Shown: positions 29,860 to 39,623 of the stretch, in pieces
How positions within the stretch are numbered: position 1 is the first letter of the stretch
Layout: every line of letters begins with the position of its first letter
Assembly: GCF_018736085.1 (NCBI RefSeq)
Contig: NZ_CP076134.1
Location: 2,738,501-2,802,500 of the forward strand
DNA from: Bradyrhizobium sediminis
GTDB lineage: Bacteria > Pseudomonadota > Alphaproteobacteria > Rhizobiales > Xanthobacteraceae
Length of the DNA: 64,000 nt
Direction: 5' to 3'
Program-made: the position numbers and the translations under genes
The notes under the pieces: model-generated
Databases searched by the model: none
What the model was told of the DNA's origin: nothing
Seen by the model: only the letters and a program-made list of their open reading frames with translations

Positions 29860-32800
29860 ATCTCGGACTTTCGGGCCGGCTTACGCGGGCCACCATCGGA
29901 TCGCCGCTGACGCCATTGTTCCTGCTCGCCTCGCTGGTCGTGGGCATGATCGCCGTGGTGGTTATTCCGCGCGAGGAAGAGCCTCAGATCAGTGTCCCCA
30001 TGGTCGACATCCGCATCAATGCGGACGGATTGCGCGGCCCGGATGCGGTTGAACTGGTCACCAAGCCCCTTGAAGCCATCGTCAAGGGCATCGACGGCGT
30101 GGAGCACGTTTACAGCCAGACCGAAGACGATCGCGTCATGGTCACCGCGCGTTTTCTGGTCGGGACCAAGTCCGAGGACGCCATCCTTCGCGTTCATGAG
30201 AAGATCCGCGCCAATCTGGATCGCATTCCCGTGGGCATTTCCGAGCCCTCGATCGTCGGCCGCGGTATCAACGACGTCGCCGTGACCGTGCTGACGCTTT
30301 CGCCCAAGCCCGAGGCCGCCGGCCGGTGGACGGACAAGGACCTCTACGAACTCGCCGACAAGCTGCGTGCGGAGTTGATGAAGGTCGACAGCATCGGCCT
30401 GACCTATATTTCCGGTGGCGGTGCCCAGCAGATCAGGGTGGAGCCCGATCCGGAAAAGCTGTCGCTGTTCGGCGTCACGCTGCAGCAGCTCGTCGCCAAG
30501 GTGAAGGACGCCAATCGGTCGTTCATGGCGGGACAGGTCCGCGATGCCGGCAAGGTGCGCAGCGTGTCGGCGGGCCAGACGCTGACCGGCATTCCCGACA
30601 TCGGCCTGCTGCTGATCTCGACGCGTGACGGACGTCCGGTCTACGTCAAGGACGTCGCCAGCGTGGTCATCGGACCCAATGCGATAGAGCACCGTGTCTG
30701 GAGCGACGCGCGAGACGGCAAGGGCAAGTGGGAGCGGGTTCCCGCGGTCAGCCTGGCGCTTGCCAAGCGCGCGGGCGCCAACGCGGTGGTTGTTTCCGAG
30801 GAGATTACACACCGGCTTGAGGGGCTGAAATCGCGCCTGATTCCCGATGACGTCGTGGTTACCGTCACCCGGGACTATGGCGAGACGGCGAACGAAAAGG
30901 CCAACGAACTCCTGTTTCACCTCGGCCTGGCGACGATCTCGATCGTGGTCCTGATCGCGATTGCGATCGGCTGGCGCGAGGCGCTGGTCACGCTGGTCGT
31001 CATACCGACGACTATCCTGCTGACGATGTTTGCCGCGAATTTGATGGGCTACACCATCAACCGGGTCAGCCTGTTCGCATTGATCTTCTCGATCGGCATC
31101 CTGGTCGACGACGCCATCGTGGTGGTCGAGAATATCGCCCGCCACTGGGCGATGCGGGATGGGCGGCCGCGTCTGCAGGCCACCATCGAGGCCGTCGCCG
31201 AAGTCGGCAACCCGACCATCGTTGCGACCCTGACCGTCGTTGCCGCGCTGCTGCCGATGCTGTTCGTGTCGGGGCTGATGGGTCCGTATATGGCGCCGAT
31301 ACCGGCCAATGCGTCCGCGGCGATGCTGTTCTCGTTCTTCGTGGCGATGGTGGTGGCGCCGTGGCTGATGCTGCGGCTTGCGCCGAAGGAGGGTGTTGCC
31401 GGCGCGGCGCATGACGCGCACGACGAAGGCGTTCTCGGGCGCCTCTATCGTCGCTTCGCAACCCCGATCGTGGCCAACAAGCGTTCGGCCTGGATATTCC
31501 TGATCGGCGTCGGGGTCGCCACGCTGCTGTCGATGACATTGTTCGCCACCAAGTCGGTGACGGTCAAATTGCTGCCGTTCGACAATAAATCCGAGATCGC
31601 GGTGGTGGTGGATCTTCCGGAAGGCGCCAGCCTCGAGGACACCGAACGAACCCTGTTTGCCGCCGCCGATGTGGCCCGCGGCCTGCCCGAGATCACCTCG
31701 GTGCAGTCCTATGCCGGCACCGCCGCGCCGTTCAATTTCAACGGCCTCGTCCGGCACTATTATTTGCGCGCGCGTCCGGAACTGGGCGAACTCCAGGTCA
31801 ATCTTGCCGCGCGATCCGACCGCAAGCGGGCGAGCCATGACATTGCGCTCGATCTGCGTCAGCGCCTCAAGGCCGTCAGTGTCCCACCCGGCACCAGCAT
31901 CAAGGTTGTCGAAGTGCCGCCCGGTCCGCCGGTGCTGGCGACGTTGCTGGCCGAGGTCTACGGACCCGACGCGGCCACCCGCCGGGCGGTCACGGGTGAG
32001 CTCAAGAAAATCTTTACTGAGGTGCCGTTCATCGTCGATATCGACGATTCGATCGGGGAGAAGCGGCCGCGGCTGCGGCTTTCGATCGACCAGGACAGGC
32101 TCGAATTCTTCGGCGTCGAGCAGCGCGACGTCTATGACACCATCCAGACTCTGTTCGGCGGAGTGTCCGTGGGCTACTCGCACCGCGGCGAGGACCGCAA
32201 TCCGATCGAGATCGCAGTCCGGCTGCCGAAGCGCGACCTTGCCTGGACCGAAGCGCTGGCTTCCACGCCGGTGCCCGCCAACACGCTTCCCGGCAGCAAG
32301 ACCGTCGTCGAGCTGGGGCAGCTGGTCAAGGCGACGGTTGAAGAGGGCTCGCCGACGATCTTTCGCCGCGACGGCCGGTTCGCCGACATGGTGATGGCCG
32401 AACTGGCCGGCCGTTTCGAAGCGCCGCTTTACGGCATGCTGGCGGTTTCCGACCGCATCGACGCGCACGATTGGGGCAAGCTGCAGAAGCCCGTCATCGG
32501 CCTGCATGGACAGCCGGCCGACGAGTCCCGGCCGACGCTATTGTGGGACGGCGAATGGGAGATCACCTATGTCACCTTCCGTGACATGGGTGCGGCGTTT
32601 GGCGCGGCGATCCTCGGGATCTACGTGCTGGTAGTGGCGCAGTTCGGCAGCTTCCGCCTGCCGCTGGTGATCCTGACGCCCATACCGCTGACGCTGATCG
32701 GCATTCTGCTCGGGCACTGGCTGCTGGGCGCGCCGTTCACCGCGACTTCCATGATCGGCTTCATCGCGCTCGCGGGCATCATCGTCCGCAATTCGATCCT

Positions 32801-33065
32801 GCTGGTCGACTTTATTCGCCACAGCGGCGGCGAGAACAGATCGATGCGCGATGTCGTGCTGGAAGCCGGCGCGGTGCGTTTCAAGCCGATCCTGCTCACC
32901 GCACTGGCCGCCATGATCGGCGCCGCGACCATCCTGCTCGATCCGATCTTTCAGGGGCTCGCGATTTCGCTGCTGTTCGGCCTGGCCTCGTCGACCCTGC
33001 TGACGGTTCTTGTCATCCCTGCGATCTACATCGCGCTGCGCGACCGATCACCCAAGGTGTCCTGA
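29856..33065 (+). CDS. Efflux RND transporter permease subunit (AcrB family)
   Basis: A 1069-residue inner-membrane pump beginning at a GTG that overlaps the adaptor stop. It has the duplicated layout: TM1, large periplasmic loop, TM2-6, second loop, TM8-12. TM4 carries the proton-relay Asp pair (ILVDDAIVVVENI); the TM10 Lys of AcrB is replaced by Arg (GIIVRNSILLVDF). It resembles the hydrophobe/HAE-type branch; no metal-pump signature is clear. No outer-membrane channel gene is adjacent, so it must use a TolC-type protein from elsewhere. Co-transcription with the sulfide-type regulator suggests export of a sulfur-related compound, which is inference. Confidence 0.93.
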   Translation: MNLGLSGRLTRATIGSPLTPLFLLASLVVGMIAVVVIPREEEPQISVPMVDIRINADGLRGPDAVELVTKPLEAIVKGIDGVEHVYSQTEDDRVMVTARFLVGTKSEDAILRVHEKIRANLDRIPVGISEPSIVGRGINDVAVTVLTLSPKPEAAGRWTDKDLYELADKLRAELMKVDSIGLTYISGGGAQQIRVEPDPEKLSLFGVTLQQLVAKVKDANRSFMAGQVRDAGKVRSVSAGQTLTGIPDIGLLLISTRDGRPVYVKDVASVVIGPNAIEHRVWSDARDGKGKWERVPAVSLALAKRAGANAVVVSEEITHRLEGLKSRLIPDDVVVTVTRDYGETANEKANELLFHLGLATISIVVLIAIAIGWREALVTLVVIPTTILLTMFAANLMGYTINRVSLFALIFSIGILVDDAIVVVENIARHWAMRDGRPRLQATIEAVAEVGNPTIVATLTVVAALLPMLFVSGLMGPYMAPIPANASAAMLFSFFVAMVVAPWLMLRLAPKEGVAGAAHDAHDEGVLGRLYRRFATPIVANKRSAWIFLIGVGVATLLSMTLFATKSVTVKLLPFDNKSEIAVVVDLPEGASLEDTERTLFAAADVARGLPEITSVQSYAGTAAPFNFNGLVRHYYLRARPELGELQVNLAARSDRKRASHDIALDLRQRLKAVSVPPGTSIKVVEVPPGPPVLATLLAEVYGPDAATRRAVTGELKKIFTEVPFIVDIDDSIGEKRPRLRLSIDQDRLEFFGVEQRDVYDTIQTLFGGVSVGYSHRGEDRNPIEIAVRLPKRDLAWTEALASTPVPANTLPGSKTVVELGQLVKATVEEGSPTIFRRDGRFADMVMAELAGRFEAPLYGMLAVSDRIDAHDWGKLQKPVIGLHGQPADESRPTLLWDGEWEITYVTFRDMGAAFGAAILGIYVLVVAQFGSFRLPLVILTPIPLTLIGILLGHWLLGAPFTATSMIGFIALAGIIVRNSILLVDFIRHSGGENRSMRDVVLEAGAVRFKPILLTALAAMIGAATILLDPIFQGLAISLLFGLASSTLLTVLVIPAIYIALRDRSPKVS

Positions 33066-33218
33066 ACGGCGCGAGCGGCGGAGGCCGACAGCGCCGGTTC
33101 CCTCATGGATCGATCGGTGGCGGCGTGCTAATGGTGAGGCAGGGAGCAAAGGCATGAGAATTCTCCGCGCTGGAGCCGTGATCGCGTCTTTGGCCGGGCC
33201 TGCGGTGGATTAGGTGCG

Positions 33219-34076
33219 ATGGATATTCCTGCAGGCCACCAACAAAACGCCGACCAGATTGCGTACTGGAACGGCCCCGCCGGCCAGCGCTGGACCGACC
33301 GGCAGGCGGCGCAGGACGTCGTGCTCGCACCGGTCTCCGAGATCCTGATCGACCGCGCCAAAGTCAGGGCAGGCGAGCGGATCATCGATATCGGCTGCGG
33401 CTGCGGCGCCACCACCATCGCGCTGGCGCAGCGAACGGGGCCGACCGGCCATGTGTTGGGCATCGACATCTCGGCGCCGATGCTGGCGCGCGCCCGGCAG
33501 ATCGCGCCGCCGGACCTGCCGGTCGACTTTGTGCTCGCGGACGCAACCGTTTACCCGTTCCACCCCGCCAGCTTCGATCTTCTGGTCTCGCGGTTCGGTG
33601 TGATGTTCTTCGCCGAGCCGGCGCTTTCCTTCGCCAATATGCGCAAGGCGTTGCGGCCGTCGGGACGGCTGGCCTTCGCCTGCTGGCGCGAGCCGCGCCA
33701 CAATCCATGGATGATGGCGCCGCTGCAGGCGGTCTACAGGCACGTGCCGAAGCTGCCGCAGCAAGGGCCCGAGGACCCCGGTCCGTTCGCGTTTGCATCC
33801 GAGCAGCGCGTGACGAGGATTTTGAGCGAGGCCGGATTTTCCAGCATAGCCATGGAGCCGTGCAATCTGTCGCTCGACATCGCGATCGGCCGCGGTCTCG
33901 ATGCCGCGGTCGAGTCTGCGCTGGAAATCGGCCCGTCCAACCGCGCGCTGGAAGGTCAGCCGGCGGAGGTGCGAACGGCCGCCAAACAGTCGATACGCGA
34001 GGCGCTGGCGCCCTTTGTCCAGGGCCAAACAGTGCCGCTCGGCGGATCGATCTGGATCGTGACGGCAAGCGCTTAA
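33219..34076 (+). CDS. Class I SAM-dependent methyltransferase
   Basis: A 285-residue methyltransferase with motif I IIDIGCGCGATTIAL (about residues 53-68), an acidic residue after the second strand (LGIDISAPML), and FDLLVSRFGVMFFAEP as motif IV (positions about 118-133). It looks like the UbiE/MenG-related branch of small-molecule enzymes, but no acceptor is evident from the gene context. Its ATG at 33219 lies in a spaced region 153 bases after the RND permease, so probably a separate unit. Confidence 0.85.
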   Translation: MDIPAGHQQNADQIAYWNGPAGQRWTDRQAAQDVVLAPVSEILIDRAKVRAGERIIDIGCGCGATTIALAQRTGPTGHVLGIDISAPMLARARQIAPPDLPVDFVLADATVYPFHPASFDLLVSRFGVMFFAEPALSFANMRKALRPSGRLAFACWREPRHNPWMMAPLQAVYRHVPKLPQQGPEDPGPFAFASEQRVTRILSEAGFSSIAMEPCNLSLDIAIGRGLDAAVESALEIGPSNRALEGQPAEVRTAAKQSIREALAPFVQGQTVPLGGSIWIVTASA

Positions 34077-34088
34077 GGAACGAACGCG

Positions 34089-35312
34089 TCAGGCCCGCTC
34101 TTCCCAGATCATCGCGAGATGCACGATGGTCTGCATGGCTTTTTCCATGTCCTGCACGCTGACCCATTCCAGCCGCGAATGAAACGCGTGCTCGCCGGCG
34201 AAAATGTTGGGGCAGGGCAGTCCCATGAACGACAGCCGCGAGCCGTCGGTGCCGCCGCGGATGGATGTCTTCACCGGCGTGAGCCCGGTGCGGCGGATCG
34301 CTTCCATCGCATTGTCGATGATTTCAGGGTGGCGATCGATCACCTGCTTCATGTTGCGATACTGCTGCTTGACCTCGAGCCGGTAGGTCGAGCGCGGAAA
34401 GCCCTTCATCACGTCCTTGACGATGCCTTCCAGCAGGGCTTCCTTCTCTTTCAGGCCGGCCTCAGTGAAGTCGCGCACGATGAAGCCGATCGTGGCTTGC
34501 TCTAAAGCGCCTGAAATGCTGATCGGATGCAGAAAGCCTTGCTTGCCTTCGGTGGTTTCGGGCGAACAGGTGGTCTTGGGCAGGCGCTCGACGATGCCGG
34601 CTGCGATCTTGATCGCGTGCTCCATCTTGCCCTTGGCAAAGCCCGGATGGGTGCTGACGCCCTCGATGGTGATGGTGGCGCTGTCGGCGGAAAAGGTTTC
34701 GTCCTCGATATTTCCCGCGGTTTCACCGTCGATGGTATAGGCAAAATCGGCGCCGAGCTTTTTCAGGTCGGCCTTGTCGACGCCGCGGCCGATCTCTTCG
34801 TCGGGTGTGAACAGGATTTTGATGGCGCCGTGCTTGATCTGGGGATTGTGGATCAAAAAATGCGCCGCATCCATGATTTCGGCGAGGCCGGCCTTGTTGT
34901 CGGCGCCTAACAGGGTCGTGCCGTCAGTGGTGATGATGTCGTTGCCGATCTGATCCCTCAGCGCGGGATGATCGGCGGCGCGGATCACCTGCGTGGGGTC
35001 GGCGGGCAGCACGATGTCGCCGCCGCGGTAGTTCCGCATGATCTGCGGCTTGACGTCCTTGCCGGTGCAATCGGGCGAGGTGTCCATGTGCGAGCAGAAG
35101 CAGATTACCGGAACCTGCTTGTCGGTATTCGCCGGGATCGTCGCATAGACGTAACCGTGTTCGTCGAGATGGGCGTCGCGCAGCCCCATCGCCTGCAACT
35201 CGCTTGCCAGCAGGCGGCCCAGGTCTTTCTGCTTTTCGGTGGAAGGGCAACTGGGGGAGGCCGGGTCCGACTGGGTGTCGATGACGACGTAGCGCAGAAA
35301 GCGCTCGGTCAC
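34089..35312 (-). CDS. pepT: Peptidase T (tripeptide aminopeptidase)
   Basis: A M20-family dizinc aminopeptidase. Start set at a GTG at 35312 so that the protein opens with TERFLRYVVIDTQSD, as in known PepT; TTG codons at 35327 and 35402 are possible alternatives, and no ATG exists. This gives 407 residues, close to the 408 of E. coli PepT. SHMDTSPD carries the first zinc His and the catalytic Asp, TLLGADNKAG the bridging Asp, and FTPDEEIG the general-base Glu. It cleaves the N-terminal residue of tripeptides in the cytoplasm. Convergent with the methyltransferase gene. Confidence 0.9.
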   Translation of the reverse strand: MTERFLRYVVIDTQSDPASPSCPSTEKQKDLGRLLASELQAMGLRDAHLDEHGYVYATIPANTDKQVPVICFCSHMDTSPDCTGKDVKPQIMRNYRGGDIVLPADPTQVIRAADHPALRDQIGNDIITTDGTTLLGADNKAGLAEIMDAAHFLIHNPQIKHGAIKILFTPDEEIGRGVDKADLKKLGADFAYTIDGETAGNIEDETFSADSATITIEGVSTHPGFAKGKMEHAIKIAAGIVERLPKTTCSPETTEGKQGFLHPISISGALEQATIGFIVRDFTEAGLKEKEALLEGIVKDVMKGFPRSTYRLEVKQQYRNMKQVIDRHPEIIDNAMEAIRRTGLTPVKTSIRGGTDGSRLSFMGLPCPNIFAGEHAFHSRLEWVSVQDMEKAMQTIVHLAMIWEERA

Positions 35313-35403
35313 GGTGTGCGTGAATCCCAACGGCGAAGCTACAGAGGGCGAAACCACAATCAAAACCGCCGACAGGGAGGGGAAGGCTGAACCCGGAACC
35401 AAG

Positions 35404-35436
35404 CGTCATTCCGGGGGCCGCTACGCCGGAATGACG
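35404..35436. repeat. Short inverted repeat (REP-like)
   Basis: CGTCATTCCGG (35404-35414) and CCGGAATGACG (35426-35436) are perfect 11-base arms with an 11-base spacer. CGTCATTCCGGG-type repeats are common in Bradyrhizobium-group genomes. It lies just past the end of the HU gene and may stop or stabilise its transcript, although no T-run follows. Confidence 0.6.
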
Positions 35437-35462
35437 CCAAGTCGGGACGGAAACGCGTCTTA

Positions 35463-35762
35463 TCAGACGGCTTCCTTGAGTTCCTTGGCCGCGCGGAAGG
35501 CGACCTTCTTGCTGGCCTTGATGTGGATGGCTTCGCCGGTGGCGGGATTGCGGCCCATACGGGCGGCGCGCTTGCGCACCTGCAGGATGCCGAGACCGAC
35601 GATACGGATGCGTTCGCCCTTTTTCAGGTGCTTGGTGATCCGGGTGACCAGGTCGTTCAGGATCGATTCGGCCTGCTTCTTGGACAATTCCTGCTCCTCG
35701 GCGATCGCCGCCGCCAGATGCTTGAGCGTCACGGTGGTCGGGGTCGCTGCTTTCTTCGCCAT
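35463..35762 (-). CDS. HU family DNA-binding protein
   Basis: A 99-residue HU/IHF-fold protein with a short basic N-terminal extension (MAKKAATPTTVTL), the helical dimer core, and the DNA-binding arm (KKGERIRIVGLGILQVRKRAARMGRNPATGE, positions about 48-78), which has RMGRNPATG, the HU signature around the intercalating Pro. It bends and compacts DNA. In many relatives the HU gene directly follows lon; here it is about 9.4 kb away and on the opposite strand, next to tRNA-Asp. The arm has GLGILQVRKR in place of the usual GFGxFxxxxR, so it is a somewhat divergent HU. Confidence 0.9.
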   Translation of the reverse strand: MAKKAATPTTVTLKHLAAAIAEEQELSKKQAESILNDLVTRITKHLKKGERIRIVGLGILQVRKRAARMGRNPATGEAIHIKASKKVAFRAAKELKEAV

Positions 35763-35975
35763 GTTTGGCCCTCCTCGTTGTTGATGGCTTACGGAAAGTA
35801 AGGCGTATCAGGCCTTAAATGATTCGGGGGCTGAATGACTACGCTGTTTTGCCTGTAAACAGGCCATTATTTGCATCGACGTCCCAAAAATGCCCGAGTG
35901 ACAGGGGGATTCGCAACAACCTTGACTTGGATTGGTCCCGCCTTTAAGTCCCACCTCGCGCGGTTTCGAAATCAC

Positions 35976-36052
<77 letters not shown>

Positions 36053-36177
36053 TTGAATCAATGGCTTAGCCCCGGACAACGAGTTTCCCTTCGGTCCGCC
36101 GGTCGCGACGATCCCTTTCCCGGCGGTTCTCCTGCAGGCTCTCGAATTCGGCTCGTCTTTGGCGGGGCAGGCAGGTC

Positions 36178-37346
36178 ATGAAATATTTTCCGGATGAGCC
36201 GGCCAGCGGCATCTGGGCGAGATACGCGGTTGCCGCGCTCCCGCCCGTCTATCTTGCGGTGGCTCTGCTCTATTCAGCCTGGTCCGCGCCGTGGGGACGG
36301 CAGGTCGACCCGGAATCCGCCTATGCGATGAACGGTCTCGCTTGGGCGGCTGGCTATCCCATGATCAAGAACGATCATCCCGGGACGACCACGATCCTGC
36401 TGATCGGGTTGATCGTCAAACTGTGGACGTTCCTTGCCGGCCGTTCGGATGTCATCGAATTCGGGCTGAAGAACTAACGCGATCATCTACGTCTCACGTG
36501 CGGCCGAGGCATTGATCCTGTCCGGCGCGCTGCTGGCATCGGGCATCATCGTCAGGAACGCGACGCGGAGCGCGCCGGCGGCCTTGCTGTTCCAGGTAGC
36601 GCCGTTCGTGCATTTCGAGGCCATGCATTTCGAGATATTGCTGATTCCCGAAAGCCTGATGGTTTCCTCGGCGATTTTCGGGATGGCGCTGGTGCTCAAG
36701 GCGGCGCTCGACGAAACGCCGCCGAGCGTCCGCCTCGGCGTCGCCCAGGCTGGCTTGTCAATTTGGCGACCCACAAAGGTGTCTACGGCGAAGGCGAAGC
36801 AGGCTTCATCGACTTCAACGTTTTCTGGCCGAACATGGCTCAAATCATTTCGTCCGGACCGCTGGTGTTCGCCGTGTTCGTGACCGGCGCACTGGTCGCG
36901 CTGGCGCGGCGTTCTGGTCCTGACCTTGATCGAGGTCAGAAGGTTTATCCCCAGCCTTTCGCCGTCTGTGACGTTCGGCGCTGCCGCTTTGGTTTGCGTC
37001 GGATTGGTCGCGACGGCGTTGCTTGAGGTCAGGAGCCAAGCGCTCAGATGGCGCGCCCTCAACGATATCGGGGCAAGGCTGTCGAAGGCCGTGGTGGCGG
37101 CCGGTCCGTTATGCGCCAACGTCTCCGGCATGTTCATGCGGCATGTTCATGCGGGCGCCTGAGAATGAACTGAACCACGGCGCTGGCCACCCCGCGGATG
37201 GAACACAGGTTTTCCGAAGCCTACCTCCGCGTTTTCGATGTGCCTCTGCTGGAGCTATGCCAAGCTGGCCGCGGAATATCCCTGCATCGTGGTGCGGACC
37301 TCCGAGAAGCTCAACGCAAAGACGTCAGCTGGATTGATGGAATTGA
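36178..37346 (+). pseudogene. Frameshifted integral membrane protein (glycosyltransferase-39-like), decayed
   Basis: Several segments that read as one membrane protein lie in different frames. Frame 1 from the ATG at 36178 (MKYFPDEPASGIWARY) runs to a TAA at 36475. The reading continues in frame 2 from about 36476 (NAIIYVSRAAEALILSGALL) to about 36750, returns to frame 1 (THKGVYGEGEAGFIDF, FWPNMAQII) to about 36915, then shifts again (IEVRRFIPSLSPS). Fragments PENELNHG, EHRFSEAYLRVFDVPL and AKLAAEYPCIVVRTSEKLNA follow in mixed frames, with apparent deletion between them. The hydrophobic helices and loops fit a multi-spanning glycosyltransferase-like or related membrane protein of roughly 500-600 residues. 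It is non-functional. It sits just after tRNA-Asp. Confidence 0.75.
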
Positions 37347-37418
37347 AGCCGTGGCCGAAATGCAAAAGGCCGCCCAAAGGGCGGCCAGCTGCCAAATCGT
37401 TGGATATTCGGTCTTGTC

Positions 37419-37616
37419 CTAGCGGACCAGCGAGGTGTTGGAGCTCGTCACTGTCATCAGCTTGCCGGCCTTAACGACGTGAGCAGTCTGGGTGTAATCC
37501 GACGAGCTGGTGCGAGCTGAGATCCCGAAGGCTGCCACCGCGATGCCGGCCACGAGGGCGACAACCACGATCTTCAGGTGGGTGGAGCGGTCCGCCGAGT
37601 GAATTGAATGGTTCAT
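37419..37616 (-). CDS. Small single-span membrane protein (65 aa)
   Basis: Start set at the ATG at 37616, preceded by GGAGG 6 bases upstream. The 65-residue product has an N-terminal charged stretch, one membrane helix (IVVVALVAGIAVAAFGI) and a polar C-terminal part ending VKAGKLMTVTSSNTSLVR. No domain recognised, though similar short proteins with a VVKAGK tail are, from memory, repeated in Bradyrhizobium genomes. Function unknown. Confidence 0.6.
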   Translation of the reverse strand: MNHSIHSADRSTHLKIVVVALVAGIAVAAFGISARTSSSDYTQTAHVVKAGKLMTVTSSNTSLVR

Positions 37617-38043
37617 CTGAGCCTCCTGGCGACGTCTGCCGCCTCGCCGTTGGCTGCAGAAGTACGCCGGCACTGTTTCAGGATCGTTTCGTGGGTTCCC
37701 AAAAATGGTTTCGTGGGTATTTCCGGGTCATTTCGGGTTCCGGCCGGTCCGGTCTGCCCCCGGAAGGTTAGGTTGCCCGCTGGATATCGTCGCGGATGGA
37801 GCGTGCCGCCCACACGAACAACAGGGCGCCCAGCGTGGTCGTGACCGTGCTCAAGTTGGCGTCGATCGGCCGCAATTATCCCTCGATGGATCCGGCATTC
37901 CCGAGTTATCCCGCCGCATCTGGGGCCGGACGGAGCCTCGAAAATAGCTTGTCTTGCGCCCCTTGTTGCGCTGCGCTAAGGCTCAGAACAATTCCAATAA
38001 CGAATCTGCGGTCCCCAGAAACCGCGGAATAAAGGCACCGCCG
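37617..38043. other. Intergenic region before nuoA (427 bases)
   Basis: Holds the promoter region of the nuo operon, but no promoter is assigned. On the minus strand 37768-37875 could encode 35 residues that look like the end of a membrane protein (TTTLGALLFVWAARSIRDD) without a good start, perhaps a gene remnant. Otherwise nothing supportable. Confidence 0.45.
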
Positions 38044-38409
38044 ATGACCGGCATTCTGCAGAATTACCTTCCCCTTGTGGTGTTTATCGGGGTCGCGGCC
38101 CTGATCGGTTTGGCGCTGCTGATCGCTCCCTTCCTTCTGGCCTTCCAGCAGCCCGACCCGGAAAAGCTGTCCGCCTATGAATGCGGATTCAACGCTTTTG
38201 ACGATGCCCGCATGAAGTTCGACGTCCGGTTCTATCTGGTGGCGATCCTCTTCATCATCTTCGACCTCGAAGTGGCATTCCTGTTCCCCTGGGCGGTGGC
38301 GTTCGGGAAACTTGGGGCCACCGGTTTCTGGTCCATGGTGGTTTTCCTCGCCGTCCTCACCGTCGGCTTTGCCTATGAATGGAAGAAAGGCGCGCTCGAA
38401 TGGGATTGA
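38044..38409 (+). CDS. nuoA: NADH-quinone oxidoreductase subunit A
   Basis: A 121-residue membrane subunit with three helices. YECGF (about residues 44-48) in the loop after TM1 is the conserved NuoA Cys-Gly-Phe motif near the quinone channel, and [18 protein letters not shown] is the TM2 signature. Start at the ATG at 38044. First gene of the nuo operon, which encodes proton-pumping complex I of the respiratory chain. nuoB overlaps its end. Confidence 0.97.
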   Translation: MTGILQNYLPLVVFIGVAALIGLALLIAPFLLAFQQPDPEKLSAYECGFNAFDDARMKFDVRFYLVAILFIIFDLEVAFLFPWAVAFGKLGATGFWSMVVFLAVLTVGFAYEWKKGALEWD

Positions 38410-38996
38410 GCCCCACCGCCGCAACGCCGGGATTTGCACCAGCGGTAGCACCTGCCGCCACAGGCATCCTCGACCCGCGCACCGGCCGGCCGGTCGGCGC
38501 CAACGACCCGTATTTTCTCGAGGTCAATCACGAACTGTCCGACAAGGGCTTCTTCGTCACCGCCACCGATGACCTGATCACCTGGGCGCGTACGGGATCG
38601 CTGATGTGGATGACGTTCGGTCTCGCATGCTGCGCGGTCGAGATGATGCAGATGTCGATGCCGCGCTACGATGCCGAACGGTTCGGCTTTGCGCCGCGCG
38701 CATCGCCGCGGCAGTCCGATGTGATGATCGTCGCCGGCACCCTGACCAACAAGATGGCCCCGGCGCTACGCAAGGTCTACGACCAGATGCCGGAGCCGCG
38801 CTACGTCATCTCGATGGGATCGTGCGCTAATGGCGGCGGCTACTATCACTATTCCTATTCGGTGGTGCGCGGCTGCGACCGCATCGTGCCCATCGACATC
38901 TACGTGCCCGGCTGCCCGCCGACGGCGGAAGCGCTGCTTTACGGCGTGATGCTGCTGCAGAAGAAGATCCGGCGCACCGGAACCATCGAACGCTAA
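38400..38996 (+). CDS. nuoB: NADH-quinone oxidoreductase subunit B
   Basis: Start set at the ATG at 38400 overlapping nuoA by ten bases, giving 198 residues. It carries the ligands of cluster N2, the last Fe-S cluster before quinone: the Cys-Cys pair in [11 protein letters not shown] plus cysteines in MGSCANGGG and VPGCPP. An N-terminal extension of about 40 residues (Ala/Pro-rich) is usual in alphaproteobacteria. Peripheral arm subunit at the membrane interface. Confidence 0.97.
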   Translation: MGLSPTAATPGFAPAVAPAATGILDPRTGRPVGANDPYFLEVNHELSDKGFFVTATDDLITWARTGSLMWMTFGLACCAVEMMQMSMPRYDAERFGFAPRASPRQSDVMIVAGTLTNKMAPALRKVYDQMPEPRYVISMGSCANGGGYYHYSYSVVRGCDRIVPIDIYVPGCPPTAEALLYGVMLLQKKIRRTGTIER

Positions 38997-39006
38997 GGGT
39001 TTGGGT

Positions 39007-39621
39007 ATGGACGACGGCAGGCTCGACGCCCTGGGGCAGACGATCGTTGGCGCACTTGCGGGCGCCGCGATCGACCACAAGGTCGCGTTCAATCAGCTTA
39101 CGGTGACGGTGCAGGCCGGCAAGATCGTCGATGTCGTCAAGTTCCTGCGCGACGATCCCGGTTGCCGCTTCGTCAGCCTGATCGACGTCACCGCGGTAGA
39201 CTATCCCGGCCGCGAAAAGCGCTTCGACGTGATCTATCACTTCCTGTCCCCGACGCTGAACGAGCGCATCCGCCTGCGCGCGGAAGCCGATGAGGCCACC
39301 CAGGTGCCTTCGATCATCGAGGAGTTCCCTGGCGCCGACTGGTTCGAGCGCGAGACCTACGATCTCTACGGCGTGATCTTCACCGGCCATCCGGACATGC
39401 GGCGGCTGTTGACCGACTACGGCTTCGACGGCCATCCGCTGCGCAAGGATTTCCCGCTCACCGGCTTTGTCGAGGTGCGCTACGACGACCAGGAGAAGCG
39501 GGTGGTCTACGAACCCGTCCGCCTCAACCAGGAATTCCGCAAATTCGATTTCCTCTCGCCGTGGGAAGGCGCGGACTATCCCGTCCTGCCGGGCGATGAG
39601 AAGGCGGGGCCGAAGGTCTGA
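39007..39621 (+). CDS. nuoC: NADH-quinone oxidoreductase subunit C
   Basis: A 204-residue peripheral subunit (30-kDa type). [25 protein letters not shown] and the signature [22 protein letters not shown] are conserved (given at positions about 55-80 and 113-135). The ATG at 39007 is preferred over a TTG at 39001. Helps hold NuoB and NuoD at the quinone-binding end. Separate from nuoD, unlike the NuoCD fusion of enterobacteria. Confidence 0.96.
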   Translation: MDDGRLDALGQTIVGALAGAAIDHKVAFNQLTVTVQAGKIVDVVKFLRDDPGCRFVSLIDVTAVDYPGREKRFDVIYHFLSPTLNERIRLRAEADEATQVPSIIEEFPGADWFERETYDLYGVIFTGHPDMRRLLTDYGFDGHPLRKDFPLTGFVEVRYDDQEKRVVYEPVRLNQEFRKFDFLSPWEGADYPVLPGDEKAGPKV

Positions 39622-39623
39622 CC

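Noticed and set aside
29721..32507. 928-codon minus-strand frame opposite the RND permease
   Set aside because: Antisense shadow of a clear RND gene; the translation is rich in Arg, His, Asp and Gln repeats with no domain.
37768..37875. 35-codon minus-strand frame with a membrane-like C-terminus
   Set aside because: Starts with TTG, has no ribosome-binding site and is too short to support as a gene; noted only as a possible remnant.
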